The notes under the pieces: model-generated
The model's database searches: none
Told to the model about the DNA's origin: nothing
What the model saw: the letters and a program-made list of their open reading frames with translations, nothing else
Translations under genes and position numbers: made by a program
Shown: in pieces, positions 1 through 12,000 of the stretch
Layout: every line of letters starts with the position of its first letter
How positions within the stretch are numbered: the first letter of the stretch is position 1
Source: Lethocerus indicus
Taxonomy: Eukaryota; Arthropoda; Insecta; Hemiptera; Belostomatidae
Length of the DNA stretch: 64,000 nucleotides
Direction: 5' to 3'
Assembly (NCBI GenBank): GCA_019843655.1
Contig: JACDQD010000103.1
Span: forward strand, 8,990,001-9,054,000

Positions 1-226
1 TAACGTCGTTTTGCAATTAGATATCTAACGTGAATCGGTCCGTCGTTAGTCATCAATTTTTCTTCAGTATGAATTTTTAAACGCTAAATTCGCAGGTGAA
101 GCGCTTAAGTAACTTACTGTATTACTGAAGACGGCGCGTTGCCGAAATCGCTTTATCTTGAGTTCAAATGGGAACGAAGATTGTAACATAGAGTGAGTGT
201 GAGGTTCAAATAGGGGTGTCTGTTAC
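1..226. other. Non-coding flank, probable intron 3' of the candidate minus-strand exon
   Basis: This is the sequence immediately downstream, on the minus strand, of the donor at 226-225. It is AT-rich and I see no gene, RNA or repeat in it. It would be the start of the next intron if the exon at 227-442 is real. Confidence 0.4.
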
Positions 227-442
227 CTGTGTGCTGGTGTTACTGGAAGGTGTGGGCGATAGCCATTCGGTGACCGCCTGTACGGACCTCTCTGTTGCGG
301 TTGTGCAGGTGCAGGTGGTGTCGTTCCGGCAGAGCGCCGGCCTCGGAATATACCACCCTTCGCCGACCACACCGCCACCTCCCATTCTTCCCACAACCCC
401 CAAGTCCCCCTCTACGAAATCCTCTTCTTCGTCTTCTTCCAC
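227..442 (-). CDS. Candidate internal coding exon, acidic then Thr/Ser-rich; protein not recognised
   Basis: Seen on the minus strand: a pyrimidine-rich acceptor ending TTTGCGGTTTCAG just before base 442, and a donor CACACAG|GTAACA just after base 227. The enclosed 216 nt is exactly 72 codons and is open with both ends in phase 0. The translation starts VEEDEEEDFVEG (acidic). It is glycine-rich to about residue 28, then reads WYIPRPALCRNDTTCTC with three cysteines, and ends in a Ser/Thr/Pro-rich tail (PTPSSNTSTQ). NDTT is an N-glycosylation sequon; others (NTST) lie near the end. The segment is GC-rich against AT-rich flanks. An adjacent reading frame is closed within about ten codons, and the overlapping plus-strand open frame looks like a compositional shadow. 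The acidic part followed by a Cys/Thr-rich, sequon-bearing part would suit an extracellular or juxtamembrane linker, but this is inference. It might also be a GC-rich non-coding element. No family assigned. Confidence 0.42.
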
Positions 443-1315
443 CTGAAACCGCAAAATAACGAAAACCGTATATATTATCTGTGGTAGTTGTTCAGTATTC
501 ATTTGGTTGTTATAGTTGAAGATAACAGTTGTTTTGTGCTGTTTTCAGAAAATAATTCTCTCTAGATAGCCTCTGTCTTGTCTGTTGGACAACTAGAGGG
601 TGGTTGTACCCGTGGAAGACAGGAGACAAAATAGGTGTTACGACAGTTAACTCCCCCAACGTTACGAGATAAGCTCGATTTTAATTAAATATGTATTTTT
701 CCGGCAGAAAACTAAAATATATTGAAATGAGAATAATAGTGGACACAGTTAAAACTATCAAATAACTGTCCGCAAAATTGTCCTCATTCTCAGGGTACGT
801 TCTTCAAGTGGTCTTGTCGCAATACCATCGTGCGCTTTATATTTTCTCAGGCAAATCATTGTGAGAATTCGCGCTCGGTTCTCACAACAAAATTCTGGCC
901 GGTAGATCCGTCGGTGAATTCTTTCGATTTAACTAAGGCGATTTCTATGAAATGAATTTGCATCGCAGTTTGTTCTAGTATAGTTCTGGACTATTTTCTG
1001 TCTCCGCAATTGATTTTTACCAGTCTTTTCATGATCATATAGTTAATAAACATCGCATTCTTTTAGGTTGGTTCAATTAAATGCCCTAAATACTGCTAAT
1101 TACATAAGCAGTGACTATTCTATTTACCTGACCCTCTTTTCTCAGAGATTTATAGCGGTCAAATGTGACTTGACGTAGACGTATTGGCAGCCTACATTTG
1201 GAAACACCGTGATTAAAGTGTACACTGCGCATTGTTATCTATAAAGTAACCGTGTCACGCTATAAATTAATTCGTAATAGCATTCTTAAATTACGTTTCG
1301 CACCATCGAAACCTT

Positions 1316-1339
1316 TGACGTCATCATATATAAAAAAAA
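1316..1339 (+). promoter_or_regulatory. Palindromic CRE followed by a TATA-like tract
   Basis: TGACGTCA (1,316-1,323) is a perfect CREB/ATF-type palindrome, followed four bases later by TATATAAAAAAA (1,327-1,339). Each is a textbook element, but no clear initiator or reading frame follows about 30 bases downstream. AT-rich DNA makes TATA-like tracts common. Treat as a possible, unproven promoter or enhancer site. Confidence 0.15.
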
Positions 1340-1578
1340 TGTTCGCGGTACAGGTTCATCAAGCAATTGGAAACAGGAAATAGTGTTTTAAGCCGCATTT
1401 TTCTAGTCGATGAGCATTTTTTCCTTTATAGTATAATATGGGACTTTCTCTCTGTAATAGCGGTGCTCACATTCATCAGGGGAGATATCAGTTTTATTAG
1501 AGTCATGACATAATACTGTGTAATTGTTGCAATTATAGAACGGCTCTACTTGCGATAATTTGTGGTTTCATTTTTCAG

Positions 1579-1609
1579 CGGCGGATATTGTCGAAATATT
1601 AAACCGCCG
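1579..1609. repeat. Imperfect inverted repeat (hairpin)
   Basis: CGGCGG and ATATT on the left pair with AATAT and CCGCCG on the right, around a 5-base loop (GTCGA) and with a 4-base bulge (TAAA). This gives 11 potential base pairs in 31 nt. It follows a polypyrimidine-CAG (acceptor-like) on the plus strand. Function unknown. Confidence 0.5.
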
Positions 1610-3124
1610 GCAGTTAAAAACGCATTCGGGGTTGCTGAAGGCTATATGATATAATCATATGATATAATGATTCTGTGTAATGATATTTTCTGATCTTCTG
1701 CATTCAAGTAGCAGTAGCCCCAATCAGTTTCTATTATTTTTTAATATAATGAACTGTTAATATTTTTGTTCATAAGAAGTCATTTTTCAACCTAAGATAT
1801 TGAGAGCATGATACTTCCCTTCCTTATGTCTTGTTTTAAGTGTGTGTTTGGATCGCCCAGCAGTTTTCGGTTACTAATAGTACCGCGTCATTATTTTTTC
1901 ATTACGTTTCTTATTCCAGATTGGCTAGGCAAAATTAAGATCTGTCGCTCTTGTCTCTATACCTAAATTGACTTTTGTTACTATTTTATTACGACCCTTC
2001 TATTTAGAATTTCTCTACCGTTCGGTCCCCAGAAGGAAGTTTTGTTTAATCGTGTGATCTTGAGACCCTGAGGAGTCGCGCTTAATGAGCCCAAACATAA
2101 CGGGGAATGCATACAAAAAATCACCGTACTCAACGGTCGTCATAAACCCAAACGGCCGAACGGGGTCTGAGATTGTTCCCAGGGAACGGAGATCAGAAAG
2201 CAGGCGATCTGTGTTCTCTTTTAGGTTTCACCTTTGATTAGGGCGACAGAGAAATCAGCGGTGCGTCAGCGGTGGAAGTAGTCTGACCGGGGGGCGTTTA
2301 CTTCACGGCCCGACGCCGGATATTCCGAATTGCGTAACCGTTTAAGGAGGGGGCCCACTTCCGCAATCCCAGACCCCCTCACTTTACACACATTCAATTA
2401 TACACCTTTCCTACAGCCGACTACATTTTTACTTGTCTCAAGCTAGGTCTACGCCTATACAAGCGAGGGTTTAATAATAAAAATAATTCCTAACTCATCT
2501 TTATATTTTCTCCCCGGTCAGAACGGTCAACCCCCTCAGTTTGAGCATTTAATTTATTACTCTAATTTTTTTATCCATGTATGGAATAGCGTACATATAA
2601 TGGTAAAAAACCTTTTGGAGGTTTTAAATATATTAAATCGCTGCAAGGGTGGTTTTGAAATATATTTGCTTATTTAAGTTCGATTCTCACTGCAGAGAGA
2701 ATTCTCTGTAATCTAAGTATTGGTTTAAAATAAGACACAACTACGATCTTAATACAAAAATCTATTCGCTACTGTATCATTTTCATCGAATTATCCCTGA
2801 ACTTTTTTCCGAAGAGTTTAGTCACAAAATGATGTGGCGTTTTTAGTCCTCAATACGAAAATCAATTCTACTAGGCTTACACTATTAGACAAACGTTTCT
2901 TACACGCTTAGACAAACGCTTTCAGGCAGTAATGTAATCAGTGTCAAGCCGCATCCGAGTGTCGGGCCGGTAGCTGGAATACCAAACGGGGAATTCGGAA
3001 ACTTTCCCTCAATAAACCGGCTCCCCCCATCGCGTTTTTACGGCCACCCGTAACCCCCGTGGCGTAAGAAATTCTTCATGCCCCAGACCCCGTTTTGTAT
3101 ATTCAACGCGCGAGGCACTGGTTA

Positions 3125-3129
<5 letters not shown>

Positions 3130-3185
<56 letters not shown>
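3130..3185. repeat. (TA)n microsatellite, about 28 units
   Basis: An uninterrupted alternating T/A tract of 56 bases. It is directly visible, probably length-polymorphic, and of no coding value. Confidence 0.98.
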
Positions 3186-3186
<1 letters not shown>

Positions 3187-3370
3187 CCCGTTGACATTGC
3201 GGATTGCTGAGTAACCGAATATTAATATTTGCAGCATACTCGGAGCGGGTTCTCAGTCCTCATAATTTGAGTCGCTTTTCGACCTCGCACATGTTGGATC
3301 TTTTCGGTTGTCATAGTAACACGTTACTAATTCGCCGTTGCTCCTTTAACCTAGTGGTTTGCTCCATTTA

Positions 3371-3411
3371 GGTGGATAAAATATATCATATTTAAATATA
3401 CGTTATCCACC
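3371..3411. repeat. Inverted repeat with 9-bp perfect arms
   Basis: GGTGGATAA (3,371-3,379) is matched by TTATCCACC (3,403-3,411) around an A/T-only 23-base interior, apart from two C and one G. It may be a hairpin or the remnant of a very short palindromic element. No target-site duplication was recognised. Confidence 0.6.
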
Positions 3412-5202
3412 AGGCTTTGTAAATTTGACATGTTGACGCCTTCCGGCAGTTTCCTTTTCCCTACCGGAGAAAAGTTTCCTAAGCTACTTTCTACAAACAG
3501 CTATCTGTTTTACCGGTATATTTCCCTTATAACTATGGTCCCATTATTCAGACATGTATGAAGAGCATTTAGAATTACATCTAATGTTGAGGGCGGGTTT
3601 GAAAATCCATCAGAAGATGTCGGGGTTTTGAAAGACCGTCGAAACTACCGGTCCGCACAATCTGCGCATAGGATCATATATCTGTTGAGGTATGACTAAT
3701 TTCCTGCGACGTATAAAAAGAGACAATAGAGAGGTGTGTCTTATTAGAAAAGGAGCCGTCGGTCTAATGAAAGGTGGTGGGGGTGCAGGTGTAGCCGGGT
3801 TGGTTGCGGTTATCTAACCATTGATGCACGCTTTCTTCGCTCTCCCATTACAAGGTCACGGCGATCCTCCTTGCGTCACCCCATCGGGGGCTTCCGCCTC
3901 CTCCCCGACCCGATCAAACATTTCCATTGTCCAAAGATCAATTCAAATGCCGTCGTCGTCGACATTTCCTCCGCCGGCCGGCCGGGGTATTCGACCATTG
4001 TTCCAGTAGGAACGCTTGACCCGTCGACCTTTGGTCGATATTCCCCGGCGCCCTATCTGCCGTCTCAGTGCATTCATTAGTGTATCATGGAGTTTCTTGA
4101 ATAATTTATGAGAATTATTTTTAGATTTCACTGCTTGGAACGTGTAAATTTATATATAGAATAATGTACATTGTTAATGTCTCCATAGTAATTTTCTAAT
4201 TTGAATCACTTAATATTCTTGTTCCGGATCATAATTGTTCTTATACATTTGGGGATCCAAAAGGGTGCAGCGATTTAATGAACATTTAAAATATTGGGAA
4301 ATTAAAGTTGATTTAGAGTTATGTACGAAAACCCATTTTTCCGAAGTCTGACCGAAATTTCTAAGTAATATCTCTTTATTCTTAACATTTTATAAAACGG
4401 TTCTTAATATTTATAACTCTTTTTTGTTAAAGGTTATAGAAAATGTAACACTCCTGTAGTATATATTATTAATTACAAGGATTCTTATTATCCGTCGGAA
4501 CATCCTAAATATAAACTAGATAATAAATAGATATTAAAATGTTATATTATTACCCATTTTTGATATTTATTTATCCGAATGAAGATAATAAATGCAATAG
4601 GGTCCTGTTTGAATAACATTCTCCTAGTTTGCTAAACCATTTATTCAATTTGCATTCAAATAATGTTAGCGTACGTTCTTGACATTTTCACGCCTTAAAG
4701 CAGAGCCATCGACCTCATAAATTTCGCTTCCGTTCCTCCCTGCTTTTCATCTCTTGATCATACGGCATTATTTCGAAAGGTCAAGCGTTATTTGTTGCCC
4801 GGGTGCCGTCGTTTATTCGCGGTTGGTAAGGTAAACATGTTGTAACTGTGGAATTTCTTCACGCTCCGCGGATTCGCCACAAGAGTGTGCATCGGGGCCA
4901 AATTTATAGGGCAATAGGATTTCGGGCGGTTCTCGCGCCGGTCACCGAGAAAGTTCAAGGAATGTTCAAAGTGCCCCGAAGCTTTATCCATAGATTCTTG
5001 TACTACCTTCGGGTTCCTTTGCGCTCTATTCTGGCGGGATTATCTACTGCGGATCGCCGTTGTGAAAGTCTAGTAGCGATGAATAAAAAAAAAATGCCGG
5101 CTCGGTCGTGTTTGAAAGGTGCCTTAACGCAAATCTGTCCTATCATCGAGTGGATAATATTTATTCCTTCGTGTCTCCTTTCGCTTGTTCGGCTACGGTA
5201 GA

Positions 5203-5238
5203 CGGAATTCGGCTTGTCGCCATCCTCAGTGGCATTTC
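5203..5238 (+). repeat. Copy of dispersed GGTTTCGGCTTCTC family (5' part eroded)
   Basis: Contains TTCGGCTTGTCGCCATC followed directly by CTCAGTGGCATTTCC. It matches the family's second half (CGCCATC-TTCAGTRGCATT) better than any other copy, while the leading GGT of GGTTTCGG has diverged to GGAATTCGG. Compare copies at 13,141, 17,564, 34,678, 45,009, 45,141 and 53,329. Confidence 0.55.
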
Positions 5239-6530
5239 CTTATTAATAAAAAACATTGGCTACTGACAAAGCGGCCTTCCCGGTCTGTTCTTTCACCATC
5301 AAAACCTTCAATTACATAAAATAAAAACTAATAACAAATATATCCTGTCATCTATCGTATAATTTGGCTCTTCGTAATGATAGTTCGGCTATAATTTGGT
5401 ACCTCCTTACGTCTATAATAAACTAATGAGTCTTTCGTTTTCGTCCTTTCGTTGTTCATCGATAATTTTTCAGTGACCCGAAAAGGTAGTATTAACACTG
5501 TTAATGCCTCGATATAAAAGATTCAGCGATAAATCGTCAGATCTGGGTTCAAACGATTCACGAAGGGAATTCCACTGCTGCATCTTTGTTTTATTGCGAT
5601 ATCGAACTTGAGCTAGCGGCCGAGAGCCAATGGAAATGCCAAGGGCTCCTAGTAGTTTTTTTTCCGTTTCAAGAGCCGTTAAGTAACTATTACGGTTATT
5701 ACGTACTTTTATTGGTCTTAGTTTTCTAGCGCATACCTCAGCGCTATTTCCTCCGCTAAACCGTTACACTGGGACCACCTATGTTATAATTAAGCCTTCG
5801 GTTGCATTATTAATTGCTTTACTTTCCATCACCGCTGTCAGAACGGCTAAATGAGTTTATTGATTTTATGCGATTAAATGAATAGGAAGCGCATAATTAT
5901 TCGTACATTAAAATATTACATATTTTACAACCAAAATATAAAAGTTTAATATAAATGGTCATTGTAGTAAAACTAATTTATTATCCCCTTCTAGACATTT
6001 TTCTGCTTATATATAATCGTGATACGATAAATTTTAGTTCCAGATAAAAATTGGTTTTGTTACTGGCAATAATTCAATTTTGACTTAAATAACTGTTGAT
6101 TGTGGTTAGAAAAATAATTTCTAAAATTACATCTGTTACTCGCGGTCATGAATTGAAATACTCGGTCGGCCCGTTTTATTATCTATCGTTCGAGATTAAA
6201 TTTGAAACGAGGGCCGTGACCTGCGGACTAAGCGCGCGCATACAAATCACGGTCGGACGTGGAAATGTACGAGGAGGTTTGGGTGGAACTAAACGTCGAC
6301 GGTTAATGTTTTTCTTCCACCGGAGAAGGAATATGAACATTTCTCGTGATGTTCGAACGCACTTCTCGGCGTGTTCCCCGCCGACATCATTTACCGAAGA
6401 GAAACAATTTCCTTTTGCGCTTGTAACCGCCGTCGAATGACGAGTAACTTCTATCAATTACCTTGGAATAACATCCTGCGCTTGACTTGGAACAACTGTC
6501 TACTCGACAGTAATGGGCATTGGGTTTAGC

Positions 6531-6960
6531 AATTGGCCTAAAATGCGAGAACCTCCCGCCTCCCCCTCCCCCTGAGAGTGGTTGACCAATTCATGCATAT
6601 TTACACGCTCTCGTGAAGAGTTTCGCAATCGGGCGATCGCATTGTGTGCTGTCTTCGGTCTCGGCAACCGGCGGTTCTGACACCGCGAGGAAAGGGACGA
6701 TTTCCCGCCGCTAAATAAATCTGTTGATTGATGTCCCCCAGTCGCGGCGGTAATTAGATAAGGGCAATTCGAAAGGACCGCCGGTCCGCTCCTATTATGT
6801 AAACTGTTTTGCAGTTTATATAACGTGTCGGCGGATCATACCTCTGCCGTCCGAGAATTAGGAGGGGATGAGGGATTGGTCACGAAAGTAGTAACGAGCC
6901 TCCGGGTCAGCTTTCGACGCGTTGAGGTGGGTCAGAATACGTCTGGAGTAGGCATTCATG
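6531..6960. promoter_or_regulatory. CpG-rich block with clustered homeodomain-type words, possible enhancer
   Basis: A GC-rich patch in AT-rich surroundings. It contains TGATTGAT (6,725-6,732, similar to an Exd/Pbx-Hox composite), TAATTA (6,751-6,756), ATGCATATTTAC (POU/forkhead-like, about 6,593-6,604), and a 7-bp-stem hairpin TAAACTG/CAGTTTA at 6,800-6,818. Individual words are short and expected by chance. The clustering is only suggestive of a cis-regulatory module. Confidence 0.15.
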
Positions 6961-8900
6961 CGCGCGCTATTGACATGAATGAAATTCAAACAAAAACAAA
7001 ACAAAGTATAGATATTAGCGTCCTTCTCTTGAGCGATTTACAGAAAGTTCACGCTATTGTTATTATTACTAGTTTTAATTATTCCAGGGTAACTATCTAA
7101 TACACCCGGATTTTCTGTCCAATTGCGATGTACACGATAAATGTACAAATCGTTATGTTTGTTAAGTTGTTTCTAGCCAGTACTGTTGTCATAGACGTAT
7201 TTTTCCATTCCTATCAAAGTACTGTGGCCTGATAAATATTCCGGTCATTTGGTATCCAATCAGTGTTTGCCCTTTAGTGCGTGTATTGGAGAGGTGTTAA
7301 GCGATATTTTGACTGTGTGCCAAACAGCCTTGCTTTTGGCCCAATGGTCGGACCGCTTCGAAGAATTGTCCGTAGTTTTCCTTGGCACATTCTGGGGATG
7401 TGACTCCCCGGGGCTAACGCTGTTGGGAGCCGTTAGCCTTTAAAATTATTTGGAGCCATTTATATGAAATTTTAAATTGTCATTGTAACATTTTCGACAT
7501 AGCATATATTCTCTCGGATCGTACCAGATATGAAATAAACGGCCGAACGGGATAGTCAGCGAGACGTTCGTGACTACGGAAGGCATTCGTTCGTAGTTCA
7601 TGGAAAATTGGTTGTTGCGTCATAAAATCGAACCCAGCCTTTCAGGAAAACATTCCAGTCCTTCCCTAATACACAAATTATCGCCCAATCACTTCGTATG
7701 TTTTTCAAGAGGTATAATTTTTGTTTAGGCGGGTAACGGAAAATGTTTTCCGGTAGGCGAATGAGCGGCAAAATCGTTGTTCCTTCTACTGTTAAGCTTG
7801 AAGATGGAAATATTTATAGCGGTGTAGCATATGTATTCAAACATTAAATAACGTATAGAAAAATGTATAATAATATAAAATTTTAGTATTGGTATGCGAT
7901 GTTATCTCTTGCACAATTTAAACTGACACCTCTACCCATCAGATATCGCAAGAAGATTTGTGCTATGTCCAATACCAATCGCAGAATAATGCTTATCTAT
8001 TGTAGTCTGATTTCGATATGAAATTACTAAGCACTCTATCGTTGGTCCTATTGCCCATTCAACTACCGGTTGTAGTGTACTGATTATCGGGTTCTAAAGA
8101 TGTTATCAGATCAGAAAACCTGTGTTGACCAGTGCCCAGTATTTGTACGTAGGAAGGCCGCTCTTGTGAACACAGCGTTGGCGCAACCTTTATCCAATTT
8201 AGTAATCTTGTCAAACGTCCGTAGCATACAAACGTATATTTAAATAGGATTGTCTTTAACGAAATTATGAGTTAACTCATATCTTCGGTCACTTTGAATA
8301 CTCGACATTACTGGAGTTGTAGAGTGATACATTAGTTTCGATTTCATTCTTTGTTATAGTATTTATTTGTTAACTAATTTCATGCAAGATTTGTGTGAAC
8401 AGTTGTGTGAACCTAGGTGAAAAATGCTTTTACGGGTTATTGTGTGAGGTTTAATGATTTATGTTCATATCTGTTATTGTCTAAACGTTGATTCATGAAC
8501 ATCGCCAGATTAATCAGCGAGTTGTTTCCATGTGACATTGACCTCTCCCTGTACACTTTGCAACGTATTTTTTTCAAGTCGAATCACTTATGTAAGATGT
8601 TACGCTTTTATGTCCAGCCGGGGTCTCTGTCTCCAATTAGAAAGCGTACCTTTTCCAATTTCGGGCTGAGGTTGCCAGTCGACCCCTCGGCTAGTTAAAA
8701 GCGGGTACTTGATTTTTTTTGTAGTTAATACTCATACGCGAATAATATCTGAAAAGTAAATTTCGTCCGAATAGTAATGTTCCAACGGCTTTAACGAGGT
8801 TTCGTCCTCAAATGAAAGCTTTACTTTTTAATCGATGCCAATAATCTGGGCGATACTGTCGTCTTTCGACACTATGATCATTTCCCTTATCGCCTTTAGT
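6961..8900. other. Non-coding stretch, nothing recognisable
   Basis: AT-rich sequence with only short open frames (91 codons or fewer). A small direct repeat (TTGTGTGAAC, twice, 8,391-8,412) is visible. A 15-base word, AAACGGCCGAACGGG, near 7,539 is shared with about 2,151, possibly a repeat fragment or chance. Confidence 0.5.
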
Positions 8901-9830
8901 CAGGGTTCGCCGGTTTCTATTCCATTCTCCCTGTCCGTCTAATACAGGGCGCACAGTTTCGCAAAAGACGTCGTTCCGGAACATTAATTTTTGTCCGGCG
9001 TACGTACGTGTAGAACTGGAGGAATTTTCGATGGCTGGAAACCGTTAAAAAAAAGAAAGAAACACGAATATGAATCCTAGCGGGGCGGCAATCTACGGAT
9101 CTGAAAATAACGGTTGGCCAATATCCAATCTCTCGGGGGGGATGGTGGGCGGGGTGCATTGAAAAGTCGGTGTCCATTTCGTCGTTCTCATGAGTCTTGT
9201 ACAATTTAGCCGAGAGCGGCGTTGCTCTCCTACGTTGCCCAACTTGAAGGTTGGCCAACTGTCGGTCGAAAAGTAACGCGATTCCGGGGTAAATTGTAAC
9301 GGCGATTTTTACTATTCCCCTTCCGTCGCTTTGGACTTAGGAAAGCAAAAAAAAAACAAGTTAATACACACATACAGTCTTGAAAGCTTTCTACCCGGAT
9401 TTCAGTAAACGGTTGCGTCACTTATAAATAAACGAGATGAAAGTTGAAAATGCGTGCGACCGCGATACGAGCCGGGCACTCTGAATTCCCGACCTTAAAG
9501 GAGCGATCTATCTCCCTCCCCGACTTGGCGTGGACCGCACGGCCGTCGCCCTCCGTGTTTCGCGATAACCTCGGTAATTTGATCCAATCATCTGTGTATG
9601 AATTATTTTACACCCGGATGTATTTGCCGCGGACCCGAATAACCGCAATAATGGTGCGGCTGGACCTAATGCATGTAAGCGATAAACAGTCAATTGTTGC
9701 GCTTTATACGCCGATTCTCCTGCCGTTTATTTACGGGCAATTCGTAAAAAGCTCCCTGTTTTTATCGCGCACATTTGAAATTGACTGAAAATTTTTGTCA
9801 GCCATTGGGGATGGAACCCTTATACTTTGG
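8901..9830. other. GC-richer block with overlapping open frames on both strands, no recognised gene
   Basis: Open frames at 8,917-9,258 (-, 113 codons), 9,230-9,421 (-) and 9,444-9,788 (+, 114 codons), the last overlapped by a minus frame at 9,508-9,693. None shows a recognisable domain and I found no convincing flanking splice sites. GAGAGC/GCTCTC forms a small hairpin at 9,212-9,229. This could be old repeat or regulatory DNA. Confidence 0.35.
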
Positions 9831-12000
9831 CGTACGCGAGACTGTACCTGGACGTGGGCGAGATCTTCCAGAACAATTCCTTATAATGCATTTGTAATGT
9901 GACCCATTGAATGAATAGTCGGTCTTTGCAGGTGGTTCTAGGCTGACCGGGGTGGGGAATCAAATTTTCATTCAGTTTTGAATTGATCGTTAGTGGGTAT
10001 CAAATAACCAGAACGCTATAGAGATGCATATTGTAAAAGTCTGAAGGATGCTTCCGATTTAAAACAATGGCGAGAAAGTGAACACGGTGTAGGCGGGGAC
10101 AAACACAAGTGAAATCAGAAAGTCGTATTATTTTTTTTGTCGCTCTTTTGCAAACTTTGTTCTGTAAATAAAAGTTATTATTGGCCACGTACTCATTATT
10201 AATTCATACATTGGAAAATAACGGTGGGAAGCCACCCTTGTGGGTTTACTTTTTATCGTAAATTTTGAACGATTTTCCAGTTTGCAATAGTGAATCGCAT
10301 TAAATATGTTTGAAATTGGAAAAAACCACTTAAAGAATGTATCAAAGTCTTTAAAGTCGTACCAACTGATAATTCTACTGAAGTTTCAGTATCCGATTGG
10401 GTTTTAACCGATGTTATTCCCCAGTCTTCTGACCGACAGTTAAGTTTCACAAGCGTCAATTGAAAAATTGTTAAAACTGTTTTAAGAGAAAAAAAGGCGA
10501 GAAAAAGTGGAATGGAGGTCAGTTCGACGAGGTTCTTCGCCCTGTGACATTTCTTCAAGGTTACAAACAGCAAGTTTTGTAACCCTATACTCTGTCCAGA
10601 GCCTTATTTCTCGTTTTTTTCTTTCTCGACTCCCTAACTGTACCTAACTTGGTTGAAACTGATCTCACTAGACCTGGTGTGTAGAGTGGAAAGCTTATAC
10701 GTGTAATACGCGTCGATTAGGCTTAATAACTTGCGGACCGAGCGCCTCGGTTTTATTATGTACCTGCTCTTGTTTCGCAATCGGTTCGCGATTGACATTC
10801 GTTATGATGATATTTATACATGCAACCGATAATGTCCAATATAGGTATATAATTGATCTCTTTATGAGTATCTTAATTGTCTTTAAATCTGACTTTCGTT
10901 TATACTATTTCGAGTTAATAGATTGTATTTTATCTTCGTTAAAATCCCGCGTTCTGTATTGTAAATCTTCTGGACTTCTGGATTGTGAAATATATGCTGA
11001 TTTGGTGAATAGAAAAGTTACTCAATGCCGCCGTGTGTAATAAAGTACCTCGCATTTATGTCAATAGCATAGAAAGCTGCTGATTACCGCCGGCCGTCCA
11101 ACAATATGTTAGTGCTCGGAGTTTGTACCATTTAAAAAACATGATACTGGGCTTTTGCCTAAGCCGGGAGGAATTCGTCTGAATTCGAAAACTGCATTCA
11201 ACAAGCTTCCTTGCGCTAGTAACTCGTTGGAGAGTGTAGACGGCGGCATTTTAAATGCCGAGTTGTAGACAAACAGAAGAACTCTAATTAATGGGAGGAA
11301 TGCTCTCGGTCTGAGGCATTATACTGAGGGTCTACGGATTATCTCCGTCCAACCGTATGTAATGATGTCATGACCTATAAGCGGTCTTACACAATTAGTA
11401 CAGGACTTGCGAGGTTAATGGTTTATACTTGCAGTTGACCGTTTGGAATACAAATTAAGGCCTGCGTTGTTTTTCGAAGTTCCGAAATAACGAGGTAATT
11501 CCCTTTAAAGCGTCGCTTCGGCTATAAATAATAACAAATATCAAATTTACGCTCGCGCCTAACCACACCGGCGAAACCTTGCTCAGAAAGGTCGGGCATA
11601 GTTCAAAATGTTTTTAATTACGAGTCTCTTACAATTTATGTTTTCATCATTAACGAGGTATTAGTGTGGTGAAATATGTAATGGCAGTTACGTCAGACTG
11701 GTTTTCTAACTTTTTCACTTGTGAAGTCTAAGCTTTGCCGCTTTGAGCTCTTCGCCGTGTCAAAGATCGCTTCGTCGATCGGGGTTCGGCCTCTTAATTT
11801 CTGCACCGATACAAAACCAAAAATTAACTGGGAAAATCCGTTATCCGTTGCTTAAGTGTCTCACTGAATTACACGAAATCATCGGTAAAATTGTTAATTC
11901 GTTAAAATAAAATGTCTTCACCTAGTTATTCACCTAGCCTTCAGCTAGACGGGCTAGTTTATGAGAGATTTCACGCCGAGTCCGCCAGCTTATTAGTGCC
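9831..12000. other. Non-coding stretch
   Basis: AT-rich, with only short open frames (up to 106 codons at 10,253-10,573, minus, no domain recognised). The one distinct item is the palindrome at 11,244-11,260. Confidence 0.5.
11244..11260. repeat. 17-base palindrome
   Basis: CGGCATTT and AAATGCCG are exact reverse complements separated by a single T. It is long enough to notice, but about one such 8-bp pair per 64 kb is expected by chance. Confidence 0.6.

Larger units (their letters stand above)
443..3129. other. Non-coding stretch
   Basis: Mostly AT-rich, with no frame I would call coding. GC-richer patches lie at about 2,010-2,370 and 2,940-3,120 and resemble the other unexplained CpG-rich blocks of the window. 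A short tandem duplication (two copies of CATATGATATAAT, imperfect) sits at about 1,642-1,668. The hairpin at 1,579-1,609 and the CRE/TATA pair at 1,316-1,339 are listed separately. The stretch is probably intronic if the minus-strand gene model is right. Confidence 0.5.
3186..6530. other. Non-coding stretch with several unsupported open frames
   Basis: GC-richer patches lie at about 3,770-4,080, 4,790-5,220 and 6,150-6,430. The longest open frames, 4,848-5,201 (+, 117 codons) and 6,096-6,440 (+, 114 codons), have no recognisable domain, and for the second the opposite strand is also open (92 codons at 6,179-6,457). I do not annotate them as genes. A TATAAAAAG box is visible near 3,711 without a supported transcript. 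A dispersed-repeat copy is at 5,203-5,238. Confidence 0.45.

Noticed and set aside
216..446. Plus-strand 76-codon open frame (Ser/Pro-rich end)
   Set aside because: It is the antisense of the minus-strand exon candidate, lacks splice support, and its Ser run is the complement of the GAA/GAC-rich acidic codons.
1861..1892. Further copy of the GGTTTCGG family
   Set aside because: Only TTTCGG and AGTACCGCG-like fragments match. Too diverged to claim, as are similar fragments near 45,602, 54,800 and 58,386.
4848..5201. 117-codon plus-strand open frame
   Set aside because: No domain, no splice or start evidence. Length is within chance expectation for GC-richer DNA.
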